The position numbers were made by a program, and so were the translations under genes. The notes beneath the pieces were generated by a model. It searched no databases. It saw nothing but the letters and a program-made list of their open reading frames with translations, and was not told where the DNA came from. A stretch of 13,448 bases of DNA from an uncultured Lachnospiraceae bacterium (GTDB taxonomy: Bacteria; Bacillota; Clostridia; Lachnospirales; Lachnospiraceae), in the NCBI GenBank assembly GCA_947176785.1, contig CAMWSA010000051.1, positions 1-13,448 on the forward strand. The letters run 5' to 3'. Below, one piece after another: positions 1 to 7,545 of this stretch. Each line of letters opens with the position of its first letter. Position 1 is the stretch's first letter.

Positions 1-293
1 TCTTTGGGATGCCTGTGATCCTCATACTCCCCGTCAATGCGATAGGTAGTGACCTCATACCCCTCCCTGTCCAGCATCACTGTCACCGTTCCGTGGGCAA
101 TGCCGGTGTCCACCGTGCGGGTAAACAATGCTTTCACCTGCTCCGGCCTGGCGGAGGTGGTGATATCCCAGTCGTTGGGCTCCCGGCCCAGAATGCTGTC
201 CCGGACACAGCCGCCCACCGCATAGGCTTCATAGCCTGCCGCCGTGACCCTGTCTATAATATATTTTACCTTTTCCGGCAGATTTATTACCAT
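1..293 (-). CDS. cca: CCA tRNA nucleotidyltransferase, N-terminal part (cut by window edge)
   Basis: The first ~97 residues of a class II nucleotidyltransferase of the CCA-adding/poly(A) polymerase family, which adds or repairs the 3' CCA end of tRNAs in the cytoplasm. Seen: GGCVRD at about residues 27-32, the metal-binding pair D41-W-D43 (DWDITT), then GIAHGTVTV and VTTYRIDGEYEDHRHP, the usual order for the head domain. The rest lies left of the window, so it is partial, not truncated. Start choice: ATG at 293 has GGAG six bases upstream (300-303) and gives MVINLPEKVKYII, a typical beginning. An in-frame ATG at 314 would add seven residues but has only a weak GAGA. It lies downstream of the HAD gene on the same strand, with a perfect 9-bp dyad (387-407) in the gap. 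The family is clear; CCA-adding as opposed to a split A- or CC-adding enzyme cannot be told from this part. Confidence 0.9.
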   Translation of the reverse strand, partial: MVINLPEKVKYIIDRVTAAGYEAYAVGGCVRDSILGREPNDWDITTSARPEQVKALFTRTVDTGIAHGTVTVMLDREGYEVTTYRIDGEYEDHRHPK

Positions 294-386
294 ACCATTC
301 TCCGTCTGTCCCATTCTCTTTTTGCTTCAAGCTTACCTTGTTCCCGCATATCGCCGGCTTTGACTGCGATACTGCATTGATACGTA

Positions 387-407
387 TTTGGAAGTGGAAC
401 TTCCAAA
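387..407. repeat. perfect 9-bp inverted repeat between HAD and cca genes
   Basis: TTTGGAAGT, 3-base centre GGA, ACTTCCAAA: a perfect dyad of 21 bp starting about 17 bases after the HAD stop on the minus strand. No T-run follows on either strand, so it is not a canonical intrinsic terminator. It may be an RNA hairpin that protects a 3' end, or an operator in front of the nucleotidyltransferase gene. Confidence 0.55.
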
Positions 408-423
408 CCTGTCCCTGATATAA

Positions 424-1230
424 TCAACTCATAAACTCCCGGATAACCTGGACAATCCCGTCTTCGTCGTTGCCTGCGGTGATATAGTCCGCCGCCTCCT
501 TCACCGCAGGCTGGGCATTTGCCATAGCCACACCCATACCCGCATAACGGATCATGGAAATATCGTTAAAGCCGTCCCCACAGCAGATGACATGCTCCCT
601 GTCCCCCCCTATGACAGGCAGCATCTGTTCTATGGAACTGGCTTTGTCAACACCCTGGGGCATGACCTCCACAAAAAAAGGTTCGGAGCGGTAAATGCTG
701 GACGATGCCCCATACTTTTCCTGTAATTCCCGCTCGTAGACAGCCGCCTGCTCTCCCGGTGCCGTCAACAGGCATTTCTGTATGTCAAAGTCCACAAATT
801 TCGGGAAATCCTCCACCACCCGGATCGGCAAACCGTTGATCCTTGCCTCCAGCAGCACATATTCGTCGGGTTCAAAGGCGGAAATCACCGTGTCCCACAG
901 ATAGGTGACCAGTCCCATATGGCGCTCTTTGGCATAGCGGTACAGCCCCGGCACCAGGCTTACGGGGAGATTTCTCTGATATATCACCTCACCGGTGCGG
1001 CATTCCACGATCCGGGCACCGTTGAAAGAGAGCAGGTAGCCGCCGTACCGGGCCAACTCCAGCTCCTCCTCATAACGACGCATACCCGGCGTAGGTCTGC
1101 CGGAGGCCAGCATGACCTTGTGTCCTCTCAGCACTGCGTCCCAAATAGCCTGCCGGGTATTGTCCGTGATCTCTTTTTTGGAATTAGTCAGTGTCCCGTC
1201 AATGTCCAGTACCAAAACTTTTTTATCCAT
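424..1230 (-). CDS. Cof-type HAD-IIB family hydrolase (phosphatase)
   Basis: A cytoplasmic, Mg-dependent phosphatase of the haloacid dehalogenase superfamily, Cof/YidA subfamily. Such enzymes dephosphorylate sugar phosphates, flavin mononucleotide or other small phosphates; the substrate is not predictable here. Seen: motif I DIDGTLT with nucleophile D9 and acid/base D11; motif II in LASGRP near residue 42; the large alpha/beta cap (type IIB) in the middle; motif IV GDGFND with D219, N222 and D223. At 268 residues it has the full usual length. The start at 1230 is supported by GGAAGAGG just upstream. Stop is TGA at 424-426. It follows the foldase-like gene on the same strand, but a 463-bp gap full of palindromes separates them, so shared transcription is uncertain. 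The family call is secure. Confidence 0.93.
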   Translation of the reverse strand: MDKKVLVLDIDGTLTNSKKEITDNTRQAIWDAVLRGHKVMLASGRPTPGMRRYEEELELARYGGYLLSFNGARIVECRTGEVIYQRNLPVSLVPGLYRYAKERHMGLVTYLWDTVISAFEPDEYVLLEARINGLPIRVVEDFPKFVDFDIQKCLLTAPGEQAAVYERELQEKYGASSSIYRSEPFFVEVMPQGVDKASSIEQMLPVIGGDREHVICCGDGFNDISMIRYAGMGVAMANAQPAVKEAADYITAGNDEDGIVQVIREFMS

Positions 1231-1249
1231 CCTCTTCCCTTTCCTGCCT

Positions 1250-1357
1250 TATATACTCACAAACGACCGGATTTTTCTTTCTGTAGGGCACATGCTGTCC
1301 GATTATACGGCATATGCCCTGCAGGAACGGGAAAATCTTACCGTTTGCCGGTATATA
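1250..1357. repeat. palindromic repeat unit 1 (~108 bp)
   Basis: An imperfect palindrome. Outer arms run from TATATACTCACAAACG to CGTTTGCCGGTATATA, inner arms from GATTTTTC (from 1270) to GAAAATC (ends 1337), and the core pairs GGGCACATGC with GCATATGCCC. It can fold into one long hairpin on either strand. The left half, 1250-1308, is repeated directly at 1352-1410 with an offset of exactly 102 bp. The terminal TATATA at 1352-1357 is shared with unit 2. No ORF or ribosome binding site lies inside. Confidence 0.75.
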
Positions 1358-1448
1358 CGCACGAGCGATTAGATTTTTCTTTCTGCATGGCACATGTAGT
1401 CCGATTATGAAACATCAATTGGAAAATCTCAGCGGCCATCCGTATAAA
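1352..1448. repeat. palindromic repeat unit 2 (~97 bp, internally deleted)
   Basis: The same family as unit 1: TATATACG at the left end, GATTTTTCTTTCTGCATGGC (1372-1391), the ACATG core, then GGAAAATCTC (1421-1430), the flank AGCGGCCAT and CGTATAAAT at the right end. Compared with unit 3, about 11 bases of the right core arm (the GTGCCGTGGGG segment) are missing, so the core no longer pairs fully. It looks like a decaying copy. Confidence 0.7.
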
Positions 1449-1455
1449 TGGGTTT

Positions 1456-1486
1456 CAGCGACAGAAGGGGATACCCGCTGCCGCTG
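1456..1486. repeat. imperfect hairpin between palindromic units
   Basis: CAGCG-a-CAG-aa-GGG pairs with CCC-g-CTG-c-CGCTG around a short centre: eleven base pairs with small internal loops. A second smaller dyad, CTGCCGGGAA with TTCCCGCAG, lies at 1514-1536. Neither is followed by a T-run. They fill the gap between units 2 and 3, which otherwise shows no coding content. Confidence 0.4.
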
Positions 1487-1561
1487 ATCCTATTGTCATC
1501 CTGACTGTTTGTTCTGCCGGGAATCCCTTCCCGCAGGAGCTGCCTTTGCCTTGTCTTATCA

Positions 1562-1668
1562 TTTATTCCCATGGCCGCCGAGATTTTCCTTTCCCACGGC
1601 ACATGTTGTCTGCTTATGCGACATGTGCCGTGGGGGAATTGGAAAATCTCAGCAGTCGCTAGTATAAC
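1562..1668. repeat. palindromic repeat unit 3 (~107 bp, best preserved)
   Basis: The most complete copy. GAGATTTTCC (1580-1589) pairs with GGAAAATCTC (1641-1650), and ACGGCACATGT pairs with ACATGTGCCGT inside them. Weaker outer arms begin with TTTATTCCCATGGCCGCC and end with AGCAGTCGCTAGTATAA. The left flank is nearly the reverse complement of unit 2's right flank (AGCGGCCAT, ATAAATG). It starts downstream of the stop of the foldase-like gene and could act as a 3'-end RNA hairpin, although no U-tract follows. Confidence 0.75.
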
Positions 1669-1693
1669 CTGTGTCTTCCCCGTTGGAAGCTTC

Positions 1694-3256
1694 CTAGCCC
1701 TCCGTGGTATCGGCAGACGCGTCAGCCGAACTTTCCGGGGTATCCTCCTGGCCTTCTGTGCTTTCCTGCAGGTCAGCCGCCTCAGACGCGGCAGCCTCTA
1801 CCTTCAGATAATTCAGATTCCCTTTGGGATCTTCCACCGTAACAGGCTCGCTGATGCGGTCCAGATAATCCAACATGGCCTGGCTGAGCAGCAGATCGTG
1901 GATACTCAGCTTCCAGACAGGATCATTGACGCCTACATAGTAAAATACATAGTTGGACCCGTCTTCCTCCGTAAAGGCGGCGGCATCTCCGGCCTTGCGG
2001 GCGGTATCCCCCAGCCATGCGTTTATCTCCTCGCTCATGCTGTCAGTGCGCAGGCCCTCATACAGGCCGCCTTCCACATTGTTTTCGCCATATCGGCCGC
2101 ACAACTCGATGAAGCTCTCCTCTGTGGCCGAACCGCTCTGCCATTCGGTGAGAATGGTCTGTGCGTCGGCGGACATAGTGGCAATGACACGGGCATCCAC
2201 GGTAGGAGTCTCCTCCCGGTATCTCCGGTCAAAGCCCACCACCAGGTAGCGGTGGTTGGTGGAATCCTCCACCACGGTTGTGTCCCCCTTCACCCTGGCC
2301 TCCTCAAACAGCCAGTCTCTAAAAAGGGAATTGGAATAGCTATAACTCTGGGCTTCATAGGGATCTCCCCCTGCCAGAATTGTAAGCTCCGCAGTGCCCG
2401 CCGTCTTCCTGGCCTCCTCCATGGCTGCGGCAATCTCTTCCTCCGTTGGCTGGTATGCCACCTCATTGCCATCCGCGTCCAGAGTGGGAGTCCCGCCCGG
2501 TGCCTCCGTGGGAAGCTCCGCCTCTACAATGGTCATATGGTAATCCACTACATCATAGTTGTTCCTGTTCTCCTCATAATAACCGTCAATCTCGGCATCG
2601 GAAGGCTGGGATGCCTCCTCCATCTGCTCATAGTAGGCGGTGGTCAGGATTCCCTCCCGGATCACTGCCTCCAGACGGGACTCCGTGGCATAGCTGCCGA
2701 ACATGCTCTTGAGGAATTTGTTTAGGGACATACTGTTTTCAGCGGCACTGCTCCGCAGTTCCTCCATGGCCTGCGCATACTCCTCGTCCGTGTTATAGGT
2801 AAAGCCCGCCGCCCGGGCCTCGGCCTTCATGGCCTTGGTGCTTTGTATGTTGTCCACTGCCTGCTGTTCAAAGTAATCCCGGAATGTCAGATCAGTGGAA
2901 TACATCTGGTTGTCAATATTGCTGGCATCCATTCCCATCATGGACAGGTAGTAACTGCTCTGGGCCAGAAAGCTGGTTCTGGCCATGGCGTAATGATAGT
3001 CAAATTCCACTTTGGTCACCTTCTCGCCGCCCACGGTGATATAGGTACCGTTCACCGCCATATAATTCCGAATGGGAAAGGAAAGCACAAAAGCCGCCAC
3101 AATCACCACTATGGCAACGCCGATTATATTCCCCCGCTGTTTCTGGGCTTTGGCTTTTCTCTCCTGTTCCTGATAAGCCTGCATCTTGCGGTCATACTTG
3201 GTCATGACCCTGGACTCCTGTTGGGGAGCTTCCTGCTGCGTGTTCTTATTAGACAT
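1694..3256 (-). CDS. membrane-anchored SurA/PrsA-like foldase (parvulin-type peptidylprolyl isomerase domain)
   Basis: A 520-residue protein expected to sit in the cytoplasmic membrane with its bulk outside, helping exported proteins fold. Seen: a Gln/Lys/Arg-rich cytoplasmic segment (1-43), one membrane helix at about 44-62 (IIGVAIVVIVAAFVLSF), then a helical SurA-N-like region. The C-terminal part contains FIELCGRYGENNVEGGLYEG followed by a KAGD...YVFYYVGV pattern, which resembles the second half of a parvulin domain. The last ~25 residues are a Glu/Ser/Asp-rich low-complexity tail. There is no lipobox, so this is an N-anchored type rather than a PrsA lipoprotein. The start at 3256 is preceded by AGAGAGGAAAA. 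It lies 33 bp after the M3 peptidase stop on the same strand, so the two are probably co-transcribed. Catalytic activity is not certain because the parvulin region is divergent. Confidence 0.8.
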   Translation of the reverse strand: MSNKNTQQEAPQQESRVMTKYDRKMQAYQEQERKAKAQKQRGNIIGVAIVVIVAAFVLSFPIRNYMAVNGTYITVGGEKVTKVEFDYHYAMARTSFLAQSSYYLSMMGMDASNIDNQMYSTDLTFRDYFEQQAVDNIQSTKAMKAEARAAGFTYNTDEEYAQAMEELRSSAAENSMSLNKFLKSMFGSYATESRLEAVIREGILTTAYYEQMEEASQPSDAEIDGYYEENRNNYDVVDYHMTIVEAELPTEAPGGTPTLDADGNEVAYQPTEEEIAAAMEEARKTAGTAELTILAGGDPYEAQSYSYSNSLFRDWLFEEARVKGDTTVVEDSTNHRYLVVGFDRRYREETPTVDARVIATMSADAQTILTEWQSGSATEESFIELCGRYGENNVEGGLYEGLRTDSMSEEINAWLGDTARKAGDAAAFTEEDGSNYVFYYVGVNDPVWKLSIHDLLLSQAMLDYLDRISEPVTVEDPKGNLNYLKVEAAASEAADLQESTEGQEDTPESSADASADTTEG

Positions 3257-3289
3257 TTCTATTTTCCTCTCTGATTCCGGTTCAATATT

Positions 3290-4960
3290 TTATAAGGATG
3301 CCTCCAGGCTTTCCACCAAGTGCCGGATACAGCCCTCCTCGAAGGGATTGTCCAGCCCTACGGCAGGGATCATTTTCGTGTAGAAATCGCTGGCGGACAG
3401 CTTGCAGAGCTTCAGGTAGGAGGCCCATGCCTCTTCAAAATTCCTGTCCTTCCAGATTTTGTACTGCAATGCGCAGGTCTGTGCCAGGCAGTAGTCGATA
3501 TAGTACAGCGGCGCATTGTAAATATGCAGCTGCTGCTGCCAAATGGCACCCTTACCGAAGAAGGGATTGTCCTCATAATCCATGTGGGGCCTGTACTCCG
3601 CCTCCAGCTGAAGCCATGCCGTATGACGCTGGGCCGGGGTCATCTCCGGGTTCTCGTACACGATATGCTGGAACTCGTCCACCATGCAGCCATAGGGGAT
3701 AAAGATGGCCGAATCCTCCAAATGCATATCAATATAATCCTGTTTCCTGTCACCGAAGAACAGATCCATCCAGTTCTCCGTGATAAACTCCATGGACATG
3801 GAGTGGATCTCCGCCGTCTCCATTCCGATATCCGCATGCTCACGGATGGGATCCTGCCCGGACAGATAGCCCTGGAAAGCATGTCCGCACTCGTGGGTAA
3901 TCACATCCACATCTCCGCTGGTACCGTTGAAATTGGCGAAGATAAAGGGGGATTGATAGTCCGGCATATAGGTCATATAGCCGCCCGCCCGCTTATTCTT
4001 GCGGCCCAGCACATCAAAGAGCTGGTTCTCCATCATAAAATCGAAAAACGCTCCCGTCTCCGGGGACAATTCCCGATACATCTTCTGGCCTGCTGCCATA
4101 ATCTCCTCGGGCGTGCCGGTAGGAGCCGGATTGCCCTGCTTAAAATAAACGGCCTGATCGATATAACTCAATTTCTCAAGACCCAGGCGCTTTCTGCGGC
4201 GCTCGTGCAGCTTTTCCGCAAAGGACACAAAATACTGCTTGATCTGTCTGCGGAAACTCTCTACCTCTTTCTGCCCATAGCAGTTGCGGCCCATACGGTA
4301 ATAGCCCAGTTCCAGATAGTTCTCATAGCCCATGGCTTTGGCCTGCGCAGTGCGGTTCTTTACCAGCTTATCGTAGATCTCATCCAGTTTCCGGGCATTT
4401 TCCAAAAAGAACTCCGTCTTTTTCTGCCATGCCTGCCTGCGGATCTCCCTGTCCGGGCTTACCAGATAGGGGCGCAGCAGGGACAGGTTCAGTTCCTTGC
4501 CGTCAAACTGGATCTTGGCGCTGGCGATCAGCTGGTCATACTCGGTGGTCAGCGCGTTTTCCTCCTGGGACAGGGTGATGACCCTCTCGTCAAAGGCTTT
4601 CATGGCCACTTCCATGTTCTTGAAGGCCACGGGGCCTATCTTGCTCTCCAGGTAATCCCTATAGGGGGATTCATAGAGCTTCTGCATATATTCCAGCACC
4701 TGATTCTGGAATATGGGACCCATCTCATCGTAGTATTTGCGCTCTTTTTCATAAAATTCATCCACCGTATTGATATCATGGCGGATATGGCCGATGGTCA
4801 TCAGGGTATTCACATGATCCGTCAGCGCATAGTACCGCTGGTGTACGGCAAACTGTTCCTCGCCGCTCTTTGCCTCCTCCAACTCCCGGATCAGGCCGGA
4901 AATATCTTTCCCCACTTTTTCAAAGTCCACTCGCTCATAGGGCATATCACTGAATTTCAT
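3290..4960 (-). CDS. M3 family oligoendopeptidase (PepF-like)
   Basis: A zinc metallopeptidase of family M3 (thimet/oligoendopeptidase F group) that cuts short peptides in the cytoplasm. Seen: the zinc motif HECGH at residues 356-360 (H356, E357, H360) and the probable third ligand E384 in METAEIHSMSMEF, 24 residues later, matching the spacing of the family. The N-terminal ~200 residues are helical and charged, as in the channel-forming part of these enzymes. At 556 residues it is of normal length for the compact Firmicutes form. The start at 4960 has AGAGGAG seven bases upstream. A good sigma-A promoter (5015-5043) lies upstream with a leader of about 48 nt, and a Rex-like dyad overlaps its -35 box. 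The foldase-like gene follows after 33 bp. The family and activity class are secure; the natural peptide substrates are not known. Confidence 0.95.
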   Translation of the reverse strand: MKFSDMPYERVDFEKVGKDISGLIRELEEAKSGEEQFAVHQRYYALTDHVNTLMTIGHIRHDINTVDEFYEKERKYYDEMGPIFQNQVLEYMQKLYESPYRDYLESKIGPVAFKNMEVAMKAFDERVITLSQEENALTTEYDQLIASAKIQFDGKELNLSLLRPYLVSPDREIRRQAWQKKTEFFLENARKLDEIYDKLVKNRTAQAKAMGYENYLELGYYRMGRNCYGQKEVESFRRQIKQYFVSFAEKLHERRRKRLGLEKLSYIDQAVYFKQGNPAPTGTPEEIMAAGQKMYRELSPETGAFFDFMMENQLFDVLGRKNKRAGGYMTYMPDYQSPFIFANFNGTSGDVDVITHECGHAFQGYLSGQDPIREHADIGMETAEIHSMSMEFITENWMDLFFGDRKQDYIDMHLEDSAIFIPYGCMVDEFQHIVYENPEMTPAQRHTAWLQLEAEYRPHMDYEDNPFFGKGAIWQQQLHIYNAPLYYIDYCLAQTCALQYKIWKDRNFEEAWASYLKLCKLSASDFYTKMIPAVGLDNPFEEGCIRHLVESLEASL

Positions 4961-5014
4961 ATGATTTCTCCTCTCATTGCCCGCTGATAGCTATGCAGGC
5001 TACTCTGACATATT

Positions 5015-5043
5015 ATCATACCTTTTTTTCCGGGAATTGTAAA
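5015..5043 (-). promoter_or_regulatory. sigma-A promoter of the M3 peptidase operon
   Basis: On the minus strand: -35 TTTACA (5038-5043), a 17-bp spacer, -10 TATGAT (5015-5020). The predicted start of transcription is near 5008, giving a leader of about 48 nt that carries the AGAGGAG ribosome binding site. Spacing is ideal and both boxes match the consensus at 4-5 of 6 positions. Confidence 0.7.
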
Positions 5044-5054
5044 CCTTTTCACAA
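5037..5054. promoter_or_regulatory. Rex-like operator dyad overlapping the -35 box
   Basis: The minus strand reads TTGTGAAAAGGTTTACAA: arms TTGTGAA and TTTACAA around a 4-base centre. This resembles the redox-sensing repressor Rex consensus known in Gram-positive bacteria (TTGTGAA or TTGTTAA arms). It overlaps the -35 box of the M3 promoter, where a repressor would block transcription. A second copy lies at 8352-8369. Resemblance only; binding is inferred. Confidence 0.4.
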
Positions 5055-5128
5055 AAAATTCACGGAAGATTGATTTATACATAACCGGGCAGCATGTACC
5101 GTACAGGAAGGAAAAACTAATCGGTCGT

Positions 5129-5158
5129 AAGAATAAAAAGAAGCTGCCCTGCGGCAAC
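5129..5158 (-). terminator. intrinsic terminator after the lipoprotein gene
   Basis: On the minus strand the stem GTTGCC/GGCAGC (one T-G pair) closes a GCAG loop and is followed at once by TTCTTTTTATTCTT. It begins 24 bases after the stop at 5182. Together with the promoter at 5015-5043 it separates this unit from the M3 operon. Confidence 0.8.
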
Positions 5159-5181
5159 CCCTTATATTGTTTTATAGATAT

Positions 5182-7533
5182 TCAATTTTGTTCCGCCAGA
5201 TAAAGTTCCACCCGTCCGGTCAGACGCTGGATCAGAAGATCTTCCGTGATGGTTCCGGCGGCATATGCTTCCAGTTCCTCCATCAGGATAACGTTAAGTT
5301 CACGGGGAAAATATTTCAGGGGCCGGGCCTTTTCCAGCATGTCATACAAGAACCGGGCATCATATTCTCTGTCGTAATCATCCCCAAGGGTTATAAATGC
5401 AAATCCGTAAGTACCCGGCATGGAATTCTCATTTACCTGATTGATCTGCTCTTCCAATACATCCTTGCGCACACTCAGCCAGAAGTTTGAATCTTTTGTA
5501 CTTTCCATCTGCCCGTCCTTAGATAGCAGCATCCGGAAAAACGTGCCCGCGACCCTCTTCTCCTCTTCTGTTGCGGTGGATCTGACCACCAGCGGGTCTT
5601 GTCCATAGATATAGTGCGCCGACCCGTCTCCGGAAGGGAAACCGATATAATTGGCGTTCTCTCCATAACAGAGGCGGTACAAATCGATCAGTTCCGGCCT
5701 TGTGACATTAATGATATTGCAAAATACTTTTCCCTCCAGCATCGGTGTACCCGCCTCAACATATCCCGTCTCCGCACAGTAAGTCCTCCCCAGCCGCAAA
5801 GCCCTGCGGAACTCAGTGCTGTCAAAGTATGTGGTACCGCTGCCGTTATCCAGCAAATAATTATCCTCCAGGCCATGGATCAAAAAACTTGCCATGAAAA
5901 ACCAGACACTGTTGTCACCGTTACAAATTGCCTCTATGGAAGAATCCGCCTCTATAGTGTCCAAAAAAGTTTTATAGTCCCAGTCTGTGGGTTCCTCCTT
6001 CGGAATCACTACTGTCTTAAGGCCGAAGCAGCTGACGACCCCATACAGGGTCCCGTCAATTTCACCCAATTCCATGGCCCGGGGTATCAGTATATCCTCC
6101 CAACTCTCTCCTGCAAATAACCCCTCCAGCGGCATCCAAAGCCTTTTATGGCTCTCAAACCCGGTCAGCATGGTATCGACCAGCACCGGCCCCCGCCCCG
6201 CTGTCAGTTCCGTCAGAAGCGCCGTCTTGTCATAGTCCGTCTTAAGTTCAATGTGATAGGCAGGATACCTTTTGTTAAACTCAGCAACGGAAGGATAATA
6301 TACATTCCGCATGGCGGGCGGCACGGCAAAGACGATCCTCTGAATCTCCTTTTTCTCCTGGGTAGGTTCCAGGCACAGAAAATTGCCGCTTTTGCTGTAA
6401 TCCAAATAGATAAGATTGATGCCTCCGTCCTCCCGAATCTGGATCTCCACCATCTCGGAAAACAGAATGCCATGGTTGCCCCATATATATACATCCTCCG
6501 TGATGTTTCCGGATAAATCGGCAAAGTGAAGCCCTGCGTTATCCGCATACAGCAACGTATTTTCATCCCAGAGCGTGTAATAACAATTATCCGCCTCCCA
6601 AAGGGCTTTAGGCGCATTTTCCCCAAATTCCGCCAGCAGTTCCATCTCCCCGGTGGCCGGGTCCATACACTCCAGGCGGCTGCAGATATTCCTGCCCTCG
6701 GCATCCGCAGGCTGTGACCACAGGGCAACCCTGCCGTCATACAGGGACACCAGTCTCATGGTGACACCTGTGTAATCAAATTTGGCCACCAGCGCACCCT
6801 CCGGGCTGACAAGTTCATAATAATTCTCCGCCTGGTCAGACACCGGGGCACCTCCCAGATAGCCGGTAGTAAAATGAATATTCCCGGACTGATCTGTCAT
6901 GATCCGGTCAGGCGTCTCCCGCCCGTCACCGGGCAGGAAGTCCAGGGGAGTCGTCCGCACGACCTGCTGTGCCTCATCTATCTCAAAGAAGTAGTATTTT
7001 GCCCCCCCTTCTTTTTCATTCTCCGAAGCCACATATTCCCGGCCCAACATCATAAAATGGTCGCTTCCGACCATACTGCCTATTCCCCATGCCTGATTGT
7101 GGTCGTCTTGGCGAAAAGCCAGCCTGACAGAGTCTTCTTCTCCCTGTCCCGTAACCATTTTCAGTTCGTCCCAGGCTTCTTTCACCGAAGCACCGAGATG
7201 CTTTTTCAGCAGAACGCCGCAGGTACTCCCCAGGGCATACTGCATGCCGCCTCCCTGTTCACCCTCTTCCTGCCGGGGTATCAGGGGCAGATGCATGACA
7301 GCCGTGTAGTCGTCCAGTGTGTTATCCCGCCAGGATTCCTCTTCCGGCAGCAGTTCCCCGAATAACATATGCTCCCCGAAAGCAGTTCCTTCTTCGGATG
7401 ACTCCACATTTTCTCCATAAGATATCTGATCCCCCACTATATTTTCCTGATTCCCAGCATCCTTGTTGCCGCAGCCCTGGAAAAGGGCAGCCGGAAATAT
7501 AAACAAAAACAGTAAAAATATAGTTCGCTTCAT
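5182..7533 (-). CDS. large lipoprotein: beta-propeller-like N-terminal half fused to a solute-binding-protein-like C-terminal half
   Basis: A 783-residue predicted surface lipoprotein. Seen: a hydrophobic signal peptide (MKRTIFLLFLFIFPAALFQGC) with probable lipidated Cys21; the lipobox FQGC is slightly unusual. Residues ~100-390 hold repeated short strands and DxxG turns (DQSGNIHF, DNAGLHFADLSGN), suggesting a propeller. From about residue 400 the sequence resembles family 1 extracellular solute-binding proteins: YYPSVAEFNKRYPAYHIEL, TAGRGPVLVDTML, WMPLEGLF, IDGTLYGVVSCFG. Such proteins usually bind sugars or peptides for ABC importers, but no permease or ATPase gene is adjacent. The start at 7533 uses an AGGGG that overlaps the TAG stop of the upstream small gene (12 bp apart), which suggests translational coupling. 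A terminator follows. The ligand is unknown; a sensing or scaffold role is as likely as transport. Confidence 0.85.
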   Translation of the reverse strand: MKRTIFLLFLFIFPAALFQGCGNKDAGNQENIVGDQISYGENVESSEEGTAFGEHMLFGELLPEEESWRDNTLDDYTAVMHLPLIPRQEEGEQGGGMQYALGSTCGVLLKKHLGASVKEAWDELKMVTGQGEEDSVRLAFRQDDHNQAWGIGSMVGSDHFMMLGREYVASENEKEGGAKYYFFEIDEAQQVVRTTPLDFLPGDGRETPDRIMTDQSGNIHFTTGYLGGAPVSDQAENYYELVSPEGALVAKFDYTGVTMRLVSLYDGRVALWSQPADAEGRNICSRLECMDPATGEMELLAEFGENAPKALWEADNCYYTLWDENTLLYADNAGLHFADLSGNITEDVYIWGNHGILFSEMVEIQIREDGGINLIYLDYSKSGNFLCLEPTQEKKEIQRIVFAVPPAMRNVYYPSVAEFNKRYPAYHIELKTDYDKTALLTELTAGRGPVLVDTMLTGFESHKRLWMPLEGLFAGESWEDILIPRAMELGEIDGTLYGVVSCFGLKTVVIPKEEPTDWDYKTFLDTIEADSSIEAICNGDNSVWFFMASFLIHGLEDNYLLDNGSGTTYFDSTEFRRALRLGRTYCAETGYVEAGTPMLEGKVFCNIINVTRPELIDLYRLCYGENANYIGFPSGDGSAHYIYGQDPLVVRSTATEEEKRVAGTFFRMLLSKDGQMESTKDSNFWLSVRKDVLEEQINQVNENSMPGTYGFAFITLGDDYDREYDARFLYDMLEKARPLKYFPRELNVILMEELEAYAAGTITEDLLIQRLTGRVELYLAEQN

Positions 7534-7545
7534 ATTGTTTTACCC

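Noticed and set aside
1580..1650. Reading unit 3 as an ordinary intrinsic terminator of the foldase-like gene
   Set aside because: The hairpin is strong, but no U-tract follows on either strand, and two related copies nearby show that it belongs to a repeat family. A role at the 3' end remains possible.
1250..1668. CRISPR array
   Set aside because: Only three units, each ~100 bp, palindromic and diverged, with irregular spacing; there are no short identical repeats with regular spacers and no cas genes.
3320..4987. 555-codon plus-strand open frame opposite the M3 peptidase
   Set aside because: Antisense shadow of a clear M3 gene; no domain motifs and no ribosome site. The same holds for the long plus-strand frames opposite the GH31, GH51 and foldase-like genes.
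4957..5157. 66-codon minus-strand ORF upstream of the M3 gene sharing FVK-FTIP with the frame at 8212-8394
   Set aside because: The shared peptide arises from the duplicated promoter DNA. The frame contains the terminator of the previous gene and the M3 promoter, so it is not a gene.
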